Counted from the first letter of the stretch, positions 43,277 through 52,988 are shown. The stretch: DNA of 64,000 nt from Ponticaulis sp. (GCA_002723155.1 PBNO01000013.1:1-64000), one strand, 5' to 3'. Made by a program: numbers and translations. The notes: generated by a model from the letters alone, not told the origin.

Positions 43277-46231
43277 ATGGCGAGGCGACGCCTGCTCACC
43301 CGCGAGGCGCTGGCGCGTCAGTTCGATCCCCCGACCGACGAACGCGAGATCGCGCGACATTTCACCCTGTCACGCGAGGATCTCGATTGGGTTTCGATCC
43401 GGCGTGGTCCCGCATCGCAGCTCGGTTACGCCATGACGCTTCTTTATATGCGCTGGCCCGGGCGGGTACTCGGCGCGGACGAGACGCCGCCCGCATCAGT
43501 CCTGTCATTCGTCGCCCGTCAGCTCGATGTGCCTGAGGCGGCCTGGCGTGACTATGGCCGTCGTGATCCGACGCGCCGTGCGCATCTCGCCGATCTGGCA
43601 CGGCGCCTGGGCTATCGAGCGTTCGGCCGGACCGACTTCCACGCACTGGCCACCTTCGCCATGCCCGTGGCGCAGACCATCATCCAGCCATTGCAGCTGG
43701 CCGAGATCGTCATCGACGAAATGCGACGTCGTCGCCTGTTGCTGCCGCCCGTCACCGTCATCGAGGCAATCGTACGACGATCGCGCCGGCAGGCCGACGA
43801 ACTCGTCCACGATGTGCTGACCGAGGGGCTGGGTGATGGCGGACGTACCCGCCTCGATGCGCTGCTCGCCCGTCGTGGCGACCGGGGTGCGACGTGGCTG
43901 TCGTGGCTGCGCAACCCGCCGCTGTCGCCGGCACCGCGCAACGTCATGCGCCTGCTTGAACGACTGGATCATGTCCGGGCGATCGGACTGGCCCCGGCGC
44001 GAGCTGCGACGATCCCCACCGCGGCCTTCGACCGCATCGCCGACGAAGCCGTGCGGATCACGCCGCAGCATCTGGCGGAACTGCCCGACCAGCGCCGTCA
44101 TGCCGTCCTGGCAGCGGCCGCGCTGCGGCTTCGCGAGAGCCTCGCCGATGCGGTGCTGACGATGATGGACAAGCTGCTCGGCAGCATGATGCGGCGCGCC
44201 GAGAACCGGACGCGGGACAAGGCGCTGGGTACGATCCGCGCGCTCCAAACACAGTTGCGCCTGCTCACTGGCTCCTGCCGCCTCCTGATCGATGCACGAG
44301 CGCAAGGGCTGGACTCGCTTGCCGCGATGGCGATCGACTGGGAGAAACTGAGGACAGCAGTCGGGGAGGCGGAGATACTGGTCGCACCGGAGACGACCGA
44401 CCGTACCGCCGAGCTGATCGACCGGCATCGTTCGCTGCGCCCGGTGATTGGGCCGTTCCTCAACGCCTTCACCTTCCAGGGTGCTGGCCCGGTGCAAGGG
44501 CTGCTCGATGCGGTCCGGGTCGTCGGCGATGTCTATCGGACCGGCAGGCGGCGCCTACCCGACAATCCACCGCTTCGCTTCGTGCCGCCATCGTGGCGGC
44601 CTTTTGTGCTGCGCGACGGGCAGGTCGTCCGCGCAGCCTATGAACTGTGCGCTCTCACCCAGTTGCGCGACCGGCTGCGTGCCGGCGACATATGGGTGGA
44701 GGAAAGCCGCCAGTATCGTGCTTTCGACAGCTACCTCCTGCCGCCCGCCACATTCGCGGCGCTACGCGATCGCGGGCCGTTGCCGTTGGCGATCGACACC
44801 GACTTCGATACCTTCATTGCCGGTCGCCGCGCCCGCCTCGATACCGCGATCGAACAAGTCACGGCGCTTGCCCGGCAGGGGGAACTGCCTCAGGTACGGC
44901 TCGACGCCGGCGGGCTCGTCATCTCGCCGCTCAAGGCCATGACCCTGCCCGATGCGGAGGACGTGCGGCGCATGGTCTACGACCGCCTGCCGCGTGTGAA
45001 GATCACCGATCTGTTGCTGGAGGTCGATGGCTGGACCGGCTTTTCCGAATGCTTCACTCATCGACGCTCCGGTCGACCGGCCGATGATCGTAACGCGCTT
45101 CTCACCGTGATCCTGGCGGACGGCATCAATCTCGGCCTGACGCGCATGGCGGATACCTGCCAGGCGGCCACCCTGCGCCAGCTCGCACATCTGCATGACT
45201 GGCACGTCAGCGAGAGCGCCTATGGCGCAGCGCTGGCGCGACTGATCGACGCGCATCGCGCCCTGCCGCTAAGCAGCCTGTGGGGCGACGGCACCACGTC
45301 GTCGAGCGATGGCCAGCTCTTTCACGCCGGCGGGCGCGGGGCTGCGATCGGTGTCATCAACGCGCGTAACGGCAACGAACCCGGCGTCAGCTTCTACACC
45401 CACATTTCGGATCAATATGACCCGTTCGCGAGCAGGGTGATCGCGGCGACAGCAGGCGAGGCGCCCTATGTCCTTGACGGGCTGCTCTACCATGCCACCG
45501 GTCTGTCGATCGAAGAACATTACACCGATACCGGCGGGGCCTCCGACCATGTATTTGGCCTCATGCCGTTCTTCGGCTACCGCTTCGCGCCGCGTTTGCG
45601 GGATCTGAAGGAACGGCGCCTGCATCTGCTGCCGCAGCAGGATGCCGGGGCGCTGCTCGCCGGACTGACCGGCGATCCGGTCGCGGTCGGCCACGTCGCT
45701 GACCATTGGGACGAACTGCTCCGGCTCGTCACCTCGATCCGCAGCGGCACCGTCACCGCCTCCGCGATGCTGCGCCGGTTGTCCGCCTATCCACGCCAGA
45801 ACGGCCTTGCCCTCGCGTTGCGCGATGTCGGTCGGATCGAACGCTCGATCTTCATGCTCGACTGGTTGCGCGACATCGACCTGCGCCGGCGTGCCCAGGC
45901 CGGGCTCAACAAGGGAGAGGCGCGCAACGCTCTCGCGCGAGCCCTGTTCTTCAACCAGCTCGGCGAACTGCGCGACCGCCGGTTCGAAAATCAGACCTAC
46001 CGCGCCTCCGGGCTCAACCTGCTCGTCGCCGCCATCATTCTGTGGAACACCCGCTATCTCGAACAAGCTATCGCCGGCATGGCGGTGCCGCCTGAAGCCG
46101 CCCGCCACATCGCACCGCTCGGGTGGGAGCATATCTCACTCACCGGCGACTATCGATGGAACACCGACGAGCGCCCTCCCGCCGGCCGGCTTAGGCCGCT
46201 ACGCACACCCGCATCGTTGCTCGCTGCATGA
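43277..46231 (+). CDS. tnpA: Tn3-family transposase TnpA
   Basis: The 984-residue protein (MARRRLLTREALARQFDPP) is of full Tn3 family length. Catalytic regions are complete: VILADGINLGLTRMAD, SLWGDGTTSSSDGQLF and NKGEARNALARALFF. It carries the DUF4158 N-terminal domain. The start ATG 43277 follows AAGGAGGTTCAGGGTTC. No frameshift is seen, so the element may be active. Confidence 0.95.
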   Translation: MARRRLLTREALARQFDPPTDEREIARHFTLSREDLDWVSIRRGPASQLGYAMTLLYMRWPGRVLGADETPPASVLSFVARQLDVPEAAWRDYGRRDPTRRAHLADLARRLGYRAFGRTDFHALATFAMPVAQTIIQPLQLAEIVIDEMRRRRLLLPPVTVIEAIVRRSRRQADELVHDVLTEGLGDGGRTRLDALLARRGDRGATWLSWLRNPPLSPAPRNVMRLLERLDHVRAIGLAPARAATIPTAAFDRIADEAVRITPQHLAELPDQRRHAVLAAAALRLRESLADAVLTMMDKLLGSMMRRAENRTRDKALGTIRALQTQLRLLTGSCRLLIDARAQGLDSLAAMAIDWEKLRTAVGEAEILVAPETTDRTAELIDRHRSLRPVIGPFLNAFTFQGAGPVQGLLDAVRVVGDVYRTGRRRLPDNPPLRFVPPSWRPFVLRDGQVVRAAYELCALTQLRDRLRAGDIWVEESRQYRAFDSYLLPPATFAALRDRGPLPLAIDTDFDTFIAGRRARLDTAIEQVTALARQGELPQVRLDAGGLVISPLKAMTLPDAEDVRRMVYDRLPRVKITDLLLEVDGWTGFSECFTHRRSGRPADDRNALLTVILADGINLGLTRMADTCQAATLRQLAHLHDWHVSESAYGAALARLIDAHRALPLSSLWGDGTTSSSDGQLFHAGGRGAAIGVINARNGNEPGVSFYTHISDQYDPFASRVIAATAGEAPYVLDGLLYHATGLSIEEHYTDTGGASDHVFGLMPFFGYRFAPRLRDLKERRLHLLPQQDAGALLAGLTGDPVAVGHVADHWDELLRLVTSIRSGTVTASAMLRRLSAYPRQNGLALALRDVGRIERSIFMLDWLRDIDLRRRAQAGLNKGEARNALARALFFNQLGELRDRRFENQTYRASGLNLLVAAIILWNTRYLEQAIAGMAVPPEAARHIAPLGWEHISLTGDYRWNTDERPPAGRLRPLRTPASLLAA

Positions 46232-46261
46232 CGCGGCCACGTGTTCGCCTATCGTTCACGT

Positions 46262-46298
46262 CTGGCGTACGCGCAGCGTACTTTCGTGTCATAGCCCC
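46262..46298. repeat. Right terminal inverted repeat of the Tn3-family transposon
   Basis: It starts CTGGCGTACGC and ends ACTTTCGTGTCATAGCCCC, the inverted counterpart of 41046-41082; tnpA ends 30 bp inside. Confidence 0.75.
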
Positions 46299-46421
46299 TA
46301 TCAGGCGCACAAACCGTCCCGCTTTCCTGCCCCCTGATGGAAAATCAAATAAGCCCTTGACCCTATAGCTACTACAGGCCGTAATCGTTCCAGCAACCCT
46401 CGCCGAAGGAAGGCGAGCGAT

Positions 46422-47186
46422 ATGGACAAACGATACTTGCGACAAACGCCTTTGCTGGACTTTGCCTCGCCAATCATCCGCGATCTCCTGGCGGCGCGGG
46501 GTTGGTGTGCATTGACCCCGTTCGAAAGAATCGGACAGGCTTACGCTTTTGTCCGTGACGAAACCGCCTTCGGCTACAACAGGTCCGATGACATTCCCGC
46601 ATCGAAGGTTCTCAAGGACGGTTATGGTCAGTGCAACACCAAGGGAACCTTGTTGATGGCGCTTTTGCGGGCGCTGAAGATTCCGTGTCGCCTGCACGGA
46701 TTTACCATCCACAAGGGATTGCAGCGCGGCGTTGTCCCTGAGCTGGTCTATCCCCTTGCCCCGAACAGCATCCTTCATAGCTGGGTCGAAATCGCGCATG
46801 ATGGCCGCTGGATCAATCTCGAAGGCTTCATTCTGGATCGGCCCTTTCTTCAGGCGCTACAGGCGAAATTTGCCGGTGAGACGAACAGCCTGTGCGGCTA
46901 CGGAGCCGGAACCGATTGCCTGTCGTCGCCGCCGATCGACTGGCTTGGGCAGGACACCTATATCCAGCGCACGGGGATCAACGCCGACTTGGGGCTGTTC
47001 GACAGTCCCGATGACTTCTACGCGCGCCACAGGCAGCGTTTGGGGACGGCTCGCGAATGGATGTATCAAAACTTCGTGCGGCACTGGATGAACCGGCGTG
47101 TTGAAAAGGTTCGGCAGGCAAGATTCCGAAAATCCCTCGCGGTCCAGCAACGCACGATCATCCGGAATGATGCAGAAACCGTTTAG
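46422..47186 (+). CDS. Transglutaminase-like protein (254 aa)
   Basis: The 254-residue protein (MDKRYLRQTPLLDFASP) contains a transglutaminase-like core with Cys in GYGQCNTKGTLLM and His in ILHSWVEIAHDG, followed by the aspartate-containing strand. No signal peptide. Such small transglutaminase-like proteins occur on plasmids next to metal genes, with unknown substrates (protein cross-linking, peptide cleavage or unrelated). It lies between the Tn3 end and the dmeRF pair; it could be part of the metal-resistance transposon. Confidence 0.7.
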   Translation: MDKRYLRQTPLLDFASPIIRDLLAARGWCALTPFERIGQAYAFVRDETAFGYNRSDDIPASKVLKDGYGQCNTKGTLLMALLRALKIPCRLHGFTIHKGLQRGVVPELVYPLAPNSILHSWVEIAHDGRWINLEGFILDRPFLQALQAKFAGETNSLCGYGAGTDCLSSPPIDWLGQDTYIQRTGINADLGLFDSPDDFYARHRQRLGTAREWMYQNFVRHWMNRRVEKVRQARFRKSLAVQQRTIIRNDAETV

Positions 47187-47262
47187 GGTATGCAGCGCAC
47201 GCCGCCCATATGGCGCTTTGCGGTGAAACCATAGACCGCTCCGATCCTTGTTGAATACCTGA

Positions 47263-47282
47263 ATATAGGCTAGGGGGGTATC
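47263..47282 (+). promoter_or_regulatory. G-tract operator of DmeR overlapping its ribosome site
   Basis: ATATAGGCTAGGGGGGTATC has the run of six G flanked by TA/AT pairs that marks RcnR/CsoR/DmeR operators. The G-run is also the likely Shine-Dalgarno sequence, six bases from ATG 47285, so the repressor may block both transcription and, indirectly, translation. Confidence 0.6.
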
Positions 47283-47284
47283 TT

Positions 47285-47560
47285 ATGCCTCACCTCTCCA
47301 GAAACGACTCCGACCTCCTCGCCCGCGTAAAGCGCATCGCTGGGCAAGTCGCGGCCGTGGAACGCGGCCTGACTGAGAAAGCGCCCTGCGCCGATATTCT
47401 TCACCTCGTCGCAGCAGTGCGCGGCGCGGTGAACGGGCTGATGGACGAAATCATCGTTGATCATCTCGACCAGCATGTCGCAAAGCCTGGTCTCGGCGAC
47501 GCCGAACGGGCGACGGGGGCGGCAGAACTGGCGACCGTGATCCGGCGCTATTCCAAATGA
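47285..47560 (+). CDS. dmeR: DmeR/RcnR-type metal-sensing repressor
   Basis: The 91-residue all-helical protein belongs to the CsoR/RcnR/FrmR family. It has His3, Cys35, His60 and His64, exactly the ligand set used by RcnR for Co(II)/Ni(II) sensing. The following CDF transporter overlaps its stop (47557-47560), as in rhizobial dmeRF operons induced by nickel and cobalt. It probably represses its own operon through the G-tract in front of it. Confidence 0.85.
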   Translation: MPHLSRNDSDLLARVKRIAGQVAAVERGLTEKAPCADILHLVAAVRGAVNGLMDEIIVDHLDQHVAKPGLGDAERATGAAELATVIRRYSK

Positions 47561-48495
47561 CACGCGGCCCGGACCTTGCGCGATCGGTCGAAGCTCTCGC
47601 GCACGATCACAATTTCCTTGGCGCGGCACATGACGACAATGCCCGGCGCACGCGCATCGTCGTCGTCCTGACTTTCGCCATGATGATTGGCGAAATCGCC
47701 GCCGGCTATCTCACAGGCTCGATGGCGCTGCTTGCCGACGGCTTCCACATGGCGACCCATGCCGGTGCGCTCGGTGTCGCCGCCTTCGCCTACAGCTATG
47801 CCCGGCGCCATGCGGGCGATCGACGTTTCACCTTCGGAACCGGCAAGGTTGGTGAGCTGGCCGGTTTCGCCAGCGCCTTTGTTCTTGCCATCATCGCGCT
47901 TGGCATCGGCGTCGAATCCGTGAGGCGGCTCCTTGCCCCGACTGACATCGCGTATGCCGAAGCAATATGGATCGCGGTCCTTGGCCTGATCGTCAATCTC
48001 ATCAGCGCCTGGCTGCTCGGCGGCGACCATCATCTCGATCACCATGACCATCACGGCCACGGTCATGCCCATCATGAGCATGACAACAATCTGCGCTCGG
48101 CCTATTTCCATGTGCTGGCCGACGCGCTCACCTCCATGCTCGCCATCGTCGCGCTCCTCGCCGGCCTTTATTTGGGTTGGCGCTGGATGGACGCGGCGAT
48201 GGGCATCGTCGGCGCGGCCGTCATTGCCCGCTGGTCATGGGGCCTGCTGCGCGACAGTTCGGCCGTGCTCGTCGACGCCGCCGCCGATCCCAGTCTTGAA
48301 GAAGAAATCCGGAAGGCGGTCGAGGACGGCGATGCCAGGATTACGGATCTTCATATCTGGCGGGTCGGGCCAGGCAAGTTCGCCGCCATCGTCGCGCTCG
48401 TCGCGGAACGCCCCTTGCCACCCGACGATTACGCCAGACGTGTGCGCGTGCATGATGAGCTGGTTCATGTCACTATAGAGCCGCACCCGGCCTGA
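47557..48495 (+). CDS. dmeF: DmeF-type CDF cation efflux transporter
   Basis: The 312-residue protein has six membrane spans and a His-rich cytosolic loop (HHLDHHDHHGHGHAHHEHD, about residues 150-168) plus CDF metal sites HxxxD in DGFHMATHA and SAYFHVLADALTSML. DmeF exports Co(II) and Ni(II) (and possibly Zn/Cd) in exchange for protons. It is translationally coupled to dmeR. Confidence 0.9.
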   Translation: MTRGPDLARSVEALAHDHNFLGAAHDDNARRTRIVVVLTFAMMIGEIAAGYLTGSMALLADGFHMATHAGALGVAAFAYSYARRHAGDRRFTFGTGKVGELAGFASAFVLAIIALGIGVESVRRLLAPTDIAYAEAIWIAVLGLIVNLISAWLLGGDHHLDHHDHHGHGHAHHEHDNNLRSAYFHVLADALTSMLAIVALLAGLYLGWRWMDAAMGIVGAAVIARWSWGLLRDSSAVLVDAAADPSLEEEIRKAVEDGDARITDLHIWRVGPGKFAAIVALVAERPLPPDDYARRVRVHDELVHVTIEPHPA

Positions 48496-48509
48496 GAGGA
48501 GATAGGCCC

Positions 48510-49067
48510 ATGCGCGAGCAACGCAGTCGCTATTCGACGGTTTCGATCCTGCTGCACTGGACCATCTTCGTGCTGATCTTCGCCAACGCGACCTTCGGTG
48601 GCTGGATGGAGGAAGCCGCCCCGAACGAAAAGCTGGACTATTACCAGCTTCACAAATCGGTTGGAATCACCGTCCTGTTGCTGAGCCTTGTCCGGCTTGG
48701 CTGGCGCATCGCCCATCCCTGGCCCCCCTTTCCAGATAATATGACGACATGGGAACGCATCATTGCGCGCGGCACGCATATCCTGTTCTATGTTTTGATG
48801 ATGGGTGCACCTCTCCTTGGGTGGGCGGCAGCTTCGGCAGGCGGCTCCCCTGAAACACCACTTTTCGGTGCGCTCCCCGGCCCCAATTTACCAGTGCCGC
48901 AAGGGGAAGAACTGTCCGAGACGCTGGGTGGCCTTCACAAGGCAATGGTGAAGGCGATCTATGTCGTTCTAGGGTTGCATGTCCTTGGGGCGCTTAAACA
49001 CCATTACCTCGACAAGGACGAGGTTCTTCACCGTATGCTGCCGTTGCTGCGCGATCCGCAGCGATGA
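48510..49067 (+). CDS. Cytochrome b561-type membrane protein
   Basis: The 185-residue protein has four membrane helices with His ligands typical of bacterial cytochrome b561: His in SILLHWTIFVLI, YYQLHKSVG, IARGTHILFY and VLGLHVLGALKHHYLD. It would bind two haems b and move electrons across the inner membrane. It follows dmeF by 14 bp with a GAGGAG site and is probably cotranscribed, though any role in Co/Ni response is not known. Confidence 0.85.
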   Translation: MREQRSRYSTVSILLHWTIFVLIFANATFGGWMEEAAPNEKLDYYQLHKSVGITVLLLSLVRLGWRIAHPWPPFPDNMTTWERIIARGTHILFYVLMMGAPLLGWAAASAGGSPETPLFGALPGPNLPVPQGEELSETLGGLHKAMVKAIYVVLGLHVLGALKHHYLDKDEVLHRMLPLLRDPQR

Positions 49068-49145
49068 ATCGTCTATTCACCGCGAGTTCAATTGCCGTTC
49101 TTCAAATTGGCTCCGTTGGGCTTTTCGATGCCCAGGAGAGGTAGA

Positions 49146-49424
49146 ATGAAATTTCTGATGATACTTGGCGCTGCCGCGCTTGCGGCCATGACGCCTTCGG
49201 TCGCGATGGCTCAGCATCATGGCGATCGCGGCAGTCATGAACGCAGCGTAAGCCGTCACGGCAACAGCGGCCACGTCGCGCCTTCCTACGGCCGCTACTA
49301 CGATCAGCGGTATCGTGGCTACGACCGGCGTTATGGTTACGATCGCCACGAACGACGTTATGACCGGCATGACCGACCACGGCACGAACGTCGCCGCCAT
49401 CATCAACGGCGCGGGCACCATTGA
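49146..49424 (+). CDS. Small secreted His/Arg/Tyr-rich protein (92 aa)
   Basis: ATG 49146 follows AGGAGAGGTAGA. The signal peptide (MKFLMILGAAALAAMTPSV) is cut after AMA; the remainder is strongly basic and rich in His, Arg and Tyr with repeated RYGYDRHERRYDRHDRP-like units. A periplasmic metal-binding role is plausible next to the metal genes. Low-complexity sequence makes homology unclear. Confidence 0.65.
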   Translation: MKFLMILGAAALAAMTPSVAMAQHHGDRGSHERSVSRHGNSGHVAPSYGRYYDQRYRGYDRRYGYDRHERRYDRHDRPRHERRRHHQRRGHH

Positions 49425-49536
49425 CGAGGACGGGAGCTGATTTCTAGTTCTCACTCACACGCGTTGCCATGCGCGGCCGCTCCTTCCTGATGGGAACGAT
49501 GGTGCATCACACAGCGCCGCTTGGAACCTGATTCAT

Positions 49537-49989
49537 TCAGGGGCGATGGCGAAGCCGCCCTGTTCCTACCGTAGCCGGGCTTGGCACATCCTGCTCGCCG
49601 CTGGGTTCTTCCAGATCGGCGAGGATGGGACAGTCGGGCCGGTCATCACCCGCGCAGCAATCCACCAGTGTCCCGAGCGTGGCGGTCATCTGTTCGAGGC
49701 TTTCGATCCGCTCCTGGAGCTGGGCAATATGCGCCTGAGCGATCCGCTTCACGTCGGCGCTCTGGCGGGATTTGTCCCGCCAGAGGCTCAGCAGTTCATT
49801 GATCTCCGCGACCGAGAAACCGAGATCACGCGCCCGCCGGATGAACCGCAGCATATGGACATCCGATGGCGAGTAGTCGCGATAGCCGGAATCCTTGCGA
49901 TCGGCTTTCGGAATGAGGCCGGTCTGCTCATAATAGCGGATCATCTTGGCAGAGACGCCCGATGCCTTGGATGCTTGTCCGATATTCAT
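49537..49989 (-). CDS. cueR: CueR-type MerR-family copper regulator
   Basis: The 150-residue protein begins with the MerR HTH (MNIGQASKASGVSAKMIRYY) and ends with the metal loop; Cys112 and Cys120 (CCAGDDRPDC) match the CueR ligand spacing for Cu(I). It lies 15 bp downstream of copA on the same strand. The two promoters with 19-bp spacers at 52554 and 52712 are its likely targets. Confidence 0.88.
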   Translation of the reverse strand: MNIGQASKASGVSAKMIRYYEQTGLIPKADRKDSGYRDYSPSDVHMLRFIRRARDLGFSVAEINELLSLWRDKSRQSADVKRIAQAHIAQLQERIESLEQMTATLGTLVDCCAGDDRPDCPILADLEEPSGEQDVPSPATVGTGRLRHRP

Positions 49990-50004
49990 GATGCTTCTCG
50001 TGCC

Positions 50005-52515
50005 TTAACCATGCTGTGCCATCGGTATTGCCCTTTCAGGGGGCTGGAATCCGCGCAGGCGCAGCGAGTTACCCAGAACAAAAATGCTCGACATCGCCAT
50101 AGCACCCGCAGCGAACACCGGCGACAACAGGATGCCCCAGCCAGGATAGAGAGCGCCCGCAGCGACCGGAATTAGCGCCGTGTTATAGGCGAACGCCCAA
50201 AACAGGTTCTGGCGAATGTTACCGATCGTCGCGCGCGACAGCGCGATGGCCGTCGCCACGCCATTCAGATGACCGGACATGAGCACAACATCGGCCGCCT
50301 CGATCGCGATGTCCGTGCCAGTGCCGACGGCAAGGCCAACGTCGGCCGCCGCCAGGGCGGGCGCGTCGTTGATCCCATCGCCGACGAAGGCGACCCGGCC
50401 ATGCTCCGCCTTGAGCCGGGCGATGGCCTCCACCTTCCCATCGGGCAGCACTTCGGCAATCACTTCGTCGATACCGAGCTGGCGGGCGATGGCCTCCGCC
50501 GTCATGCGGTTATCGCCCGTAATCATCGCGACCTTGAGGCCCAAAGCGTGCAGTGCCGCGATGGCGGCGGGCGTGGTGTCCTTGATCGGATCGGCCACGG
50601 CGACGATCGCCGCGAGGCGGCCGCCAATAGCGGCATAGAGCGGCGACTTGCCTTCCTGGCCCAACCGCTCAGCCGTTGCGGCGAAAGCGCCGACATCCAG
50701 CCCCAGCTCGCGCATGTAGCGATCGGCGCCAATCTGGACCAGTTCTCTCCCAGCGACCGCCTTGACCCCAAAGCCAGTGATGGATTCAAAGTCGTCGATC
50801 GCGGGCAATGCGATGCCTTCGGACTTGGCCGCGTCCACGATCGCACTGGCAATCGGATGCTCAGACTTGTCCTCGACAGCGGCGACCAGACCCAGCACCT
50901 TGGTCCGGTCGAACTCATCCATAACTTGAAGATCGGTGAGCGCAGGGCGGCCCTCCGTCAGTGTTCCGGTCTTGTCGACGGCAACGACCCTGGCATCCTT
51001 GAGAAGCTGGAGAGCTTCCCCCTTGCGGAACAGGATGCCCAGTTCGGCGCCGCGCCCGGTGCCCACCATGATCGCTGTTGGCGTCGCAAGGCCCATGGCG
51101 CATGGGCAGGCGATGATGAGCACCGCCACTGCATTGACCAGAGCGAAGGTCAGGGCGGGCGACGGGCCGAACCACAGCCAGGCGGCGAAAGTCAGCGCCG
51201 CCACCGCGAACACGGCGGGGACGAACCACATCGTCACCTTGTCCACCAGCGCCTGGATCGGCAGCTTTGATCCTTGCGCCTGCTCGACCATGCGAATGAT
51301 CTGCGACAGCATCGTGGCCTGGCCGACAGCGGTTGCGCGGAAGGCCAAGGCGCCCTTTTGATTGACGGTTCCGCCGACGAGCGTTGCCCCTTCGACCTTG
51401 GCGACCGGGATCGGCTCGCCGGTAATCATCGACTCATCGACGTAGCTATCCCCTTCCGTGACTTCGCCATCGACGGGAATACGCTCGCCGGGACGCACCT
51501 CGATGATGTCGCCGGTGACGACTTCGTTGATGGAAACCTCCACCAATGCGCCATCGCGACGGACGCGGGCCGTCTTGGCCTGCAACCCGACGAGGCGCTT
51601 GATCGCCTCGGACGTTCGACCCTTTGCGCGGGCTTCCAGATAGCGACCCAGCAGGATCAGAGCGATGATGACGGCCGCCGCTTCATAATAGACGTTGACC
51701 GTCCCCACCGGCAGCAGGCCGGGAGCGAAGGTGGCGACCAGCGAATAGACATAGGCGGCAAGCGTGCCCACCGCGACTAGCGAGTTCATGTCGGGCGCGA
51801 GCCGCACCAGTGCGGGCAGGCCCTTCTCGTAGAAACGAATGCCGGGGAATGCGAGCACCAGCGTCGTCAGGACGAATTGAATATACCAGCTCGTCTGAAT
51901 GCCGATCGTCCGGCCGATCAGTTCGTGCGCGCCGGGAATGACGTGACTGCCCATTTCGAGCAGAAACACCGGCAGGGCGAGCGCCGCGGCGATGGTGAAG
52001 TCCCGCTTGAGATCCCGGCGCTCGGCATCCTTGCGCTCGGCCGTTTCCTCGTCGCCCGTTGCGCTCGCCTCGATCGGGCGCGCGGTATATCCCGCGCTCG
52101 CGATCGTGGCGATGAGCGCCTGTAAATCGGCTGCGCCGCGCACGCTCGCGCGCTCCATCGCCAGATTGACGGTGGCCTCGGTGACGCCGGGGATGGCTTT
52201 TATCGCCCGTTCCACACGCCCGACACAGGATGCACAGGTCATCCCTTCCACCGCCAACTCGACGCTCGCGGACGGCACGCTGTAACCGGCGTCCTCGACC
52301 GCCTGCACCAGCGCCTTCCGATCGACGAAACCGCTGGCCTGAATGTCGGCGCGTTCCGTCGCCAGATTGACGTTAACGGACTGAACGCCTTCGACCTTGT
52401 TCAGCGAACGTTCGATGCGCGCTACGCACGACGCGCAAGTCATACCCTCAATCGGCAAGCTGAACGCCGAATCGGCGAGATTCGTTGAATCTCCTTGGAT
52501 TTTCGCGGCTAGCAT
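50005..52515 (-). CDS. copA: CopA, Cu(I)-exporting P1B-type ATPase
   Basis: The 836-residue protein has two N-terminal heavy-metal-binding domains (C27-C30 and C94-C97, both MTCASC), the CPC membrane site ([13 protein letters not shown]), phosphorylation motif DKTGTLT, HP motif (SEHPIA) and hinge [10 protein letters not shown]. It exports Cu(I) from the cytoplasm. The ATG at 52515 was preferred over GTG 52530. Promoter with CueR-type spacing lies upstream. Confidence 0.95.
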   Translation of the reverse strand: MLAAKIQGDSTNLADSAFSLPIEGMTCASCVARIERSLNKVEGVQSVNVNLATERADIQASGFVDRKALVQAVEDAGYSVPSASVELAVEGMTCASCVGRVERAIKAIPGVTEATVNLAMERASVRGAADLQALIATIASAGYTARPIEASATGDEETAERKDAERRDLKRDFTIAAALALPVFLLEMGSHVIPGAHELIGRTIGIQTSWYIQFVLTTLVLAFPGIRFYEKGLPALVRLAPDMNSLVAVGTLAAYVYSLVATFAPGLLPVGTVNVYYEAAAVIIALILLGRYLEARAKGRTSEAIKRLVGLQAKTARVRRDGALVEVSINEVVTGDIIEVRPGERIPVDGEVTEGDSYVDESMITGEPIPVAKVEGATLVGGTVNQKGALAFRATAVGQATMLSQIIRMVEQAQGSKLPIQALVDKVTMWFVPAVFAVAALTFAAWLWFGPSPALTFALVNAVAVLIIACPCAMGLATPTAIMVGTGRGAELGILFRKGEALQLLKDARVVAVDKTGTLTEGRPALTDLQVMDEFDRTKVLGLVAAVEDKSEHPIASAIVDAAKSEGIALPAIDDFESITGFGVKAVAGRELVQIGADRYMRELGLDVGAFAATAERLGQEGKSPLYAAIGGRLAAIVAVADPIKDTTPAAIAALHALGLKVAMITGDNRMTAEAIARQLGIDEVIAEVLPDGKVEAIARLKAEHGRVAFVGDGINDAPALAAADVGLAVGTGTDIAIEAADVVLMSGHLNGVATAIALSRATIGNIRQNLFWAFAYNTALIPVAAGALYPGWGILLSPVFAAGAMAMSSIFVLGNSLRLRGFQPPERAIPMAQHG

Positions 52516-52553
52516 TGCTCGATACTCCACGCTTCATGATTGGAACTTGCATC

Positions 52554-52584
52554 AAAATGCAGGTTCCAATCGTGGGAAGGTCAA
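52554..52584 (-). promoter_or_regulatory. CueR-type promoter of copA
   Basis: On the minus strand TTGACC (52579-52584) and CATTTT (52554-52559) are 19 bp apart, the overlong spacer of MerR-controlled promoters. Between them lies the dyad ACCTTCC-N7-GGAACCT. Confidence 0.65.
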
Positions 52585-52711
52585 GAGCAAAGATAGGGTG
52601 CCCTCAGGTAAGGGCCTCGCAGCCACGACAATGAGATCAAAATTCGCTCCCAATCACGGCGCAACGCCGGAAGGTGCAATCTCCTTCATGATAAAGACCG
52701 TGAGACCGGCC

Positions 52712-52742
52712 TTGACCTTCCAACGATGGGAAAGGTTAGCTT
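52712..52742 (+). promoter_or_regulatory. CueR-type promoter of copZ
   Basis: TTGACC (52712-52717) and TAGCTT (52737-52742) are 19 bp apart with the dyad ACCTTCC-N8-GAAAGGT between them. It faces opposite to the copA promoter, so one regulator would drive both halves of the copper locus. Confidence 0.65.
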
Positions 52743-52775
52743 GTGATTCGTCGTTAGAAACAATGGAGATTTTCA

Positions 52776-52979
52776 ATGCAGTTTCACGTCGAAAACATGA
52801 GCTGTGGTTCGTGCGTCAAGCATATCACGCAGGCTGTCGCGGCGATCGACCCGAATGCGAAGGTCGAAGTGGATATCGCGGCCAAGAAAGTCACGGTCGA
52901 TAGCGTGGCCACCGCGCAGGCCATCGAAGCCGCGCTCGCGGCAGACGGTTATCCCGCGCGAGCCATTGAACAGGCCTGA
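52776..52979 (+). CDS. copZ: CopZ-like copper chaperone (HMA domain)
   Basis: This 67-residue protein has the ferredoxin-like HMA fold with metal site MSCGSC (residues 8-13). It binds Cu(I) in the cytoplasm and would pass it to CopA, whose own N-terminal domains have the same motif. It is the first gene of the plus-strand copper operon, nine bp ahead of the DUF305 gene. Confidence 0.9.
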   Translation: MQFHVENMSCGSCVKHITQAVAAIDPNAKVEVDIAAKKVTVDSVATAQAIEAALAADGYPARAIEQA

Positions 52980-52988
52980 GAGACGATC

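Larger units (their letters stand above)
41046..46298. mobile_element. Complete Tn3-family transposon carrying resolvase, an 89-aa protein and an AAA ATPase
   Basis: Terminal inverted repeats of 37 bp bound 5253 bp. The outer ends are GGGG, and the inner part TACGCCAG is shared. Contents are tnpA (plus strand), tnpR/res, and a three-gene minus-strand operon (resolvase, orf89, ATPase). The flanking 5-mers TTCAT and TATCA differ, so no target duplication is preserved, consistent with later deletion. Confidence 0.8.

Noticed and set aside
48001-48090. Repeated CAT/CAC units resembling a tandem repeat
   Set aside because: They encode the His-rich loop of DmeF and are not an independent repeat.
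49146-49424. Short repeated CGTTATGA/CGATCGCCACG units as possible CRISPR
   Set aside because: Units are short, irregular and in frame with a low-complexity His/Arg/Tyr protein; no spacers of constant length.
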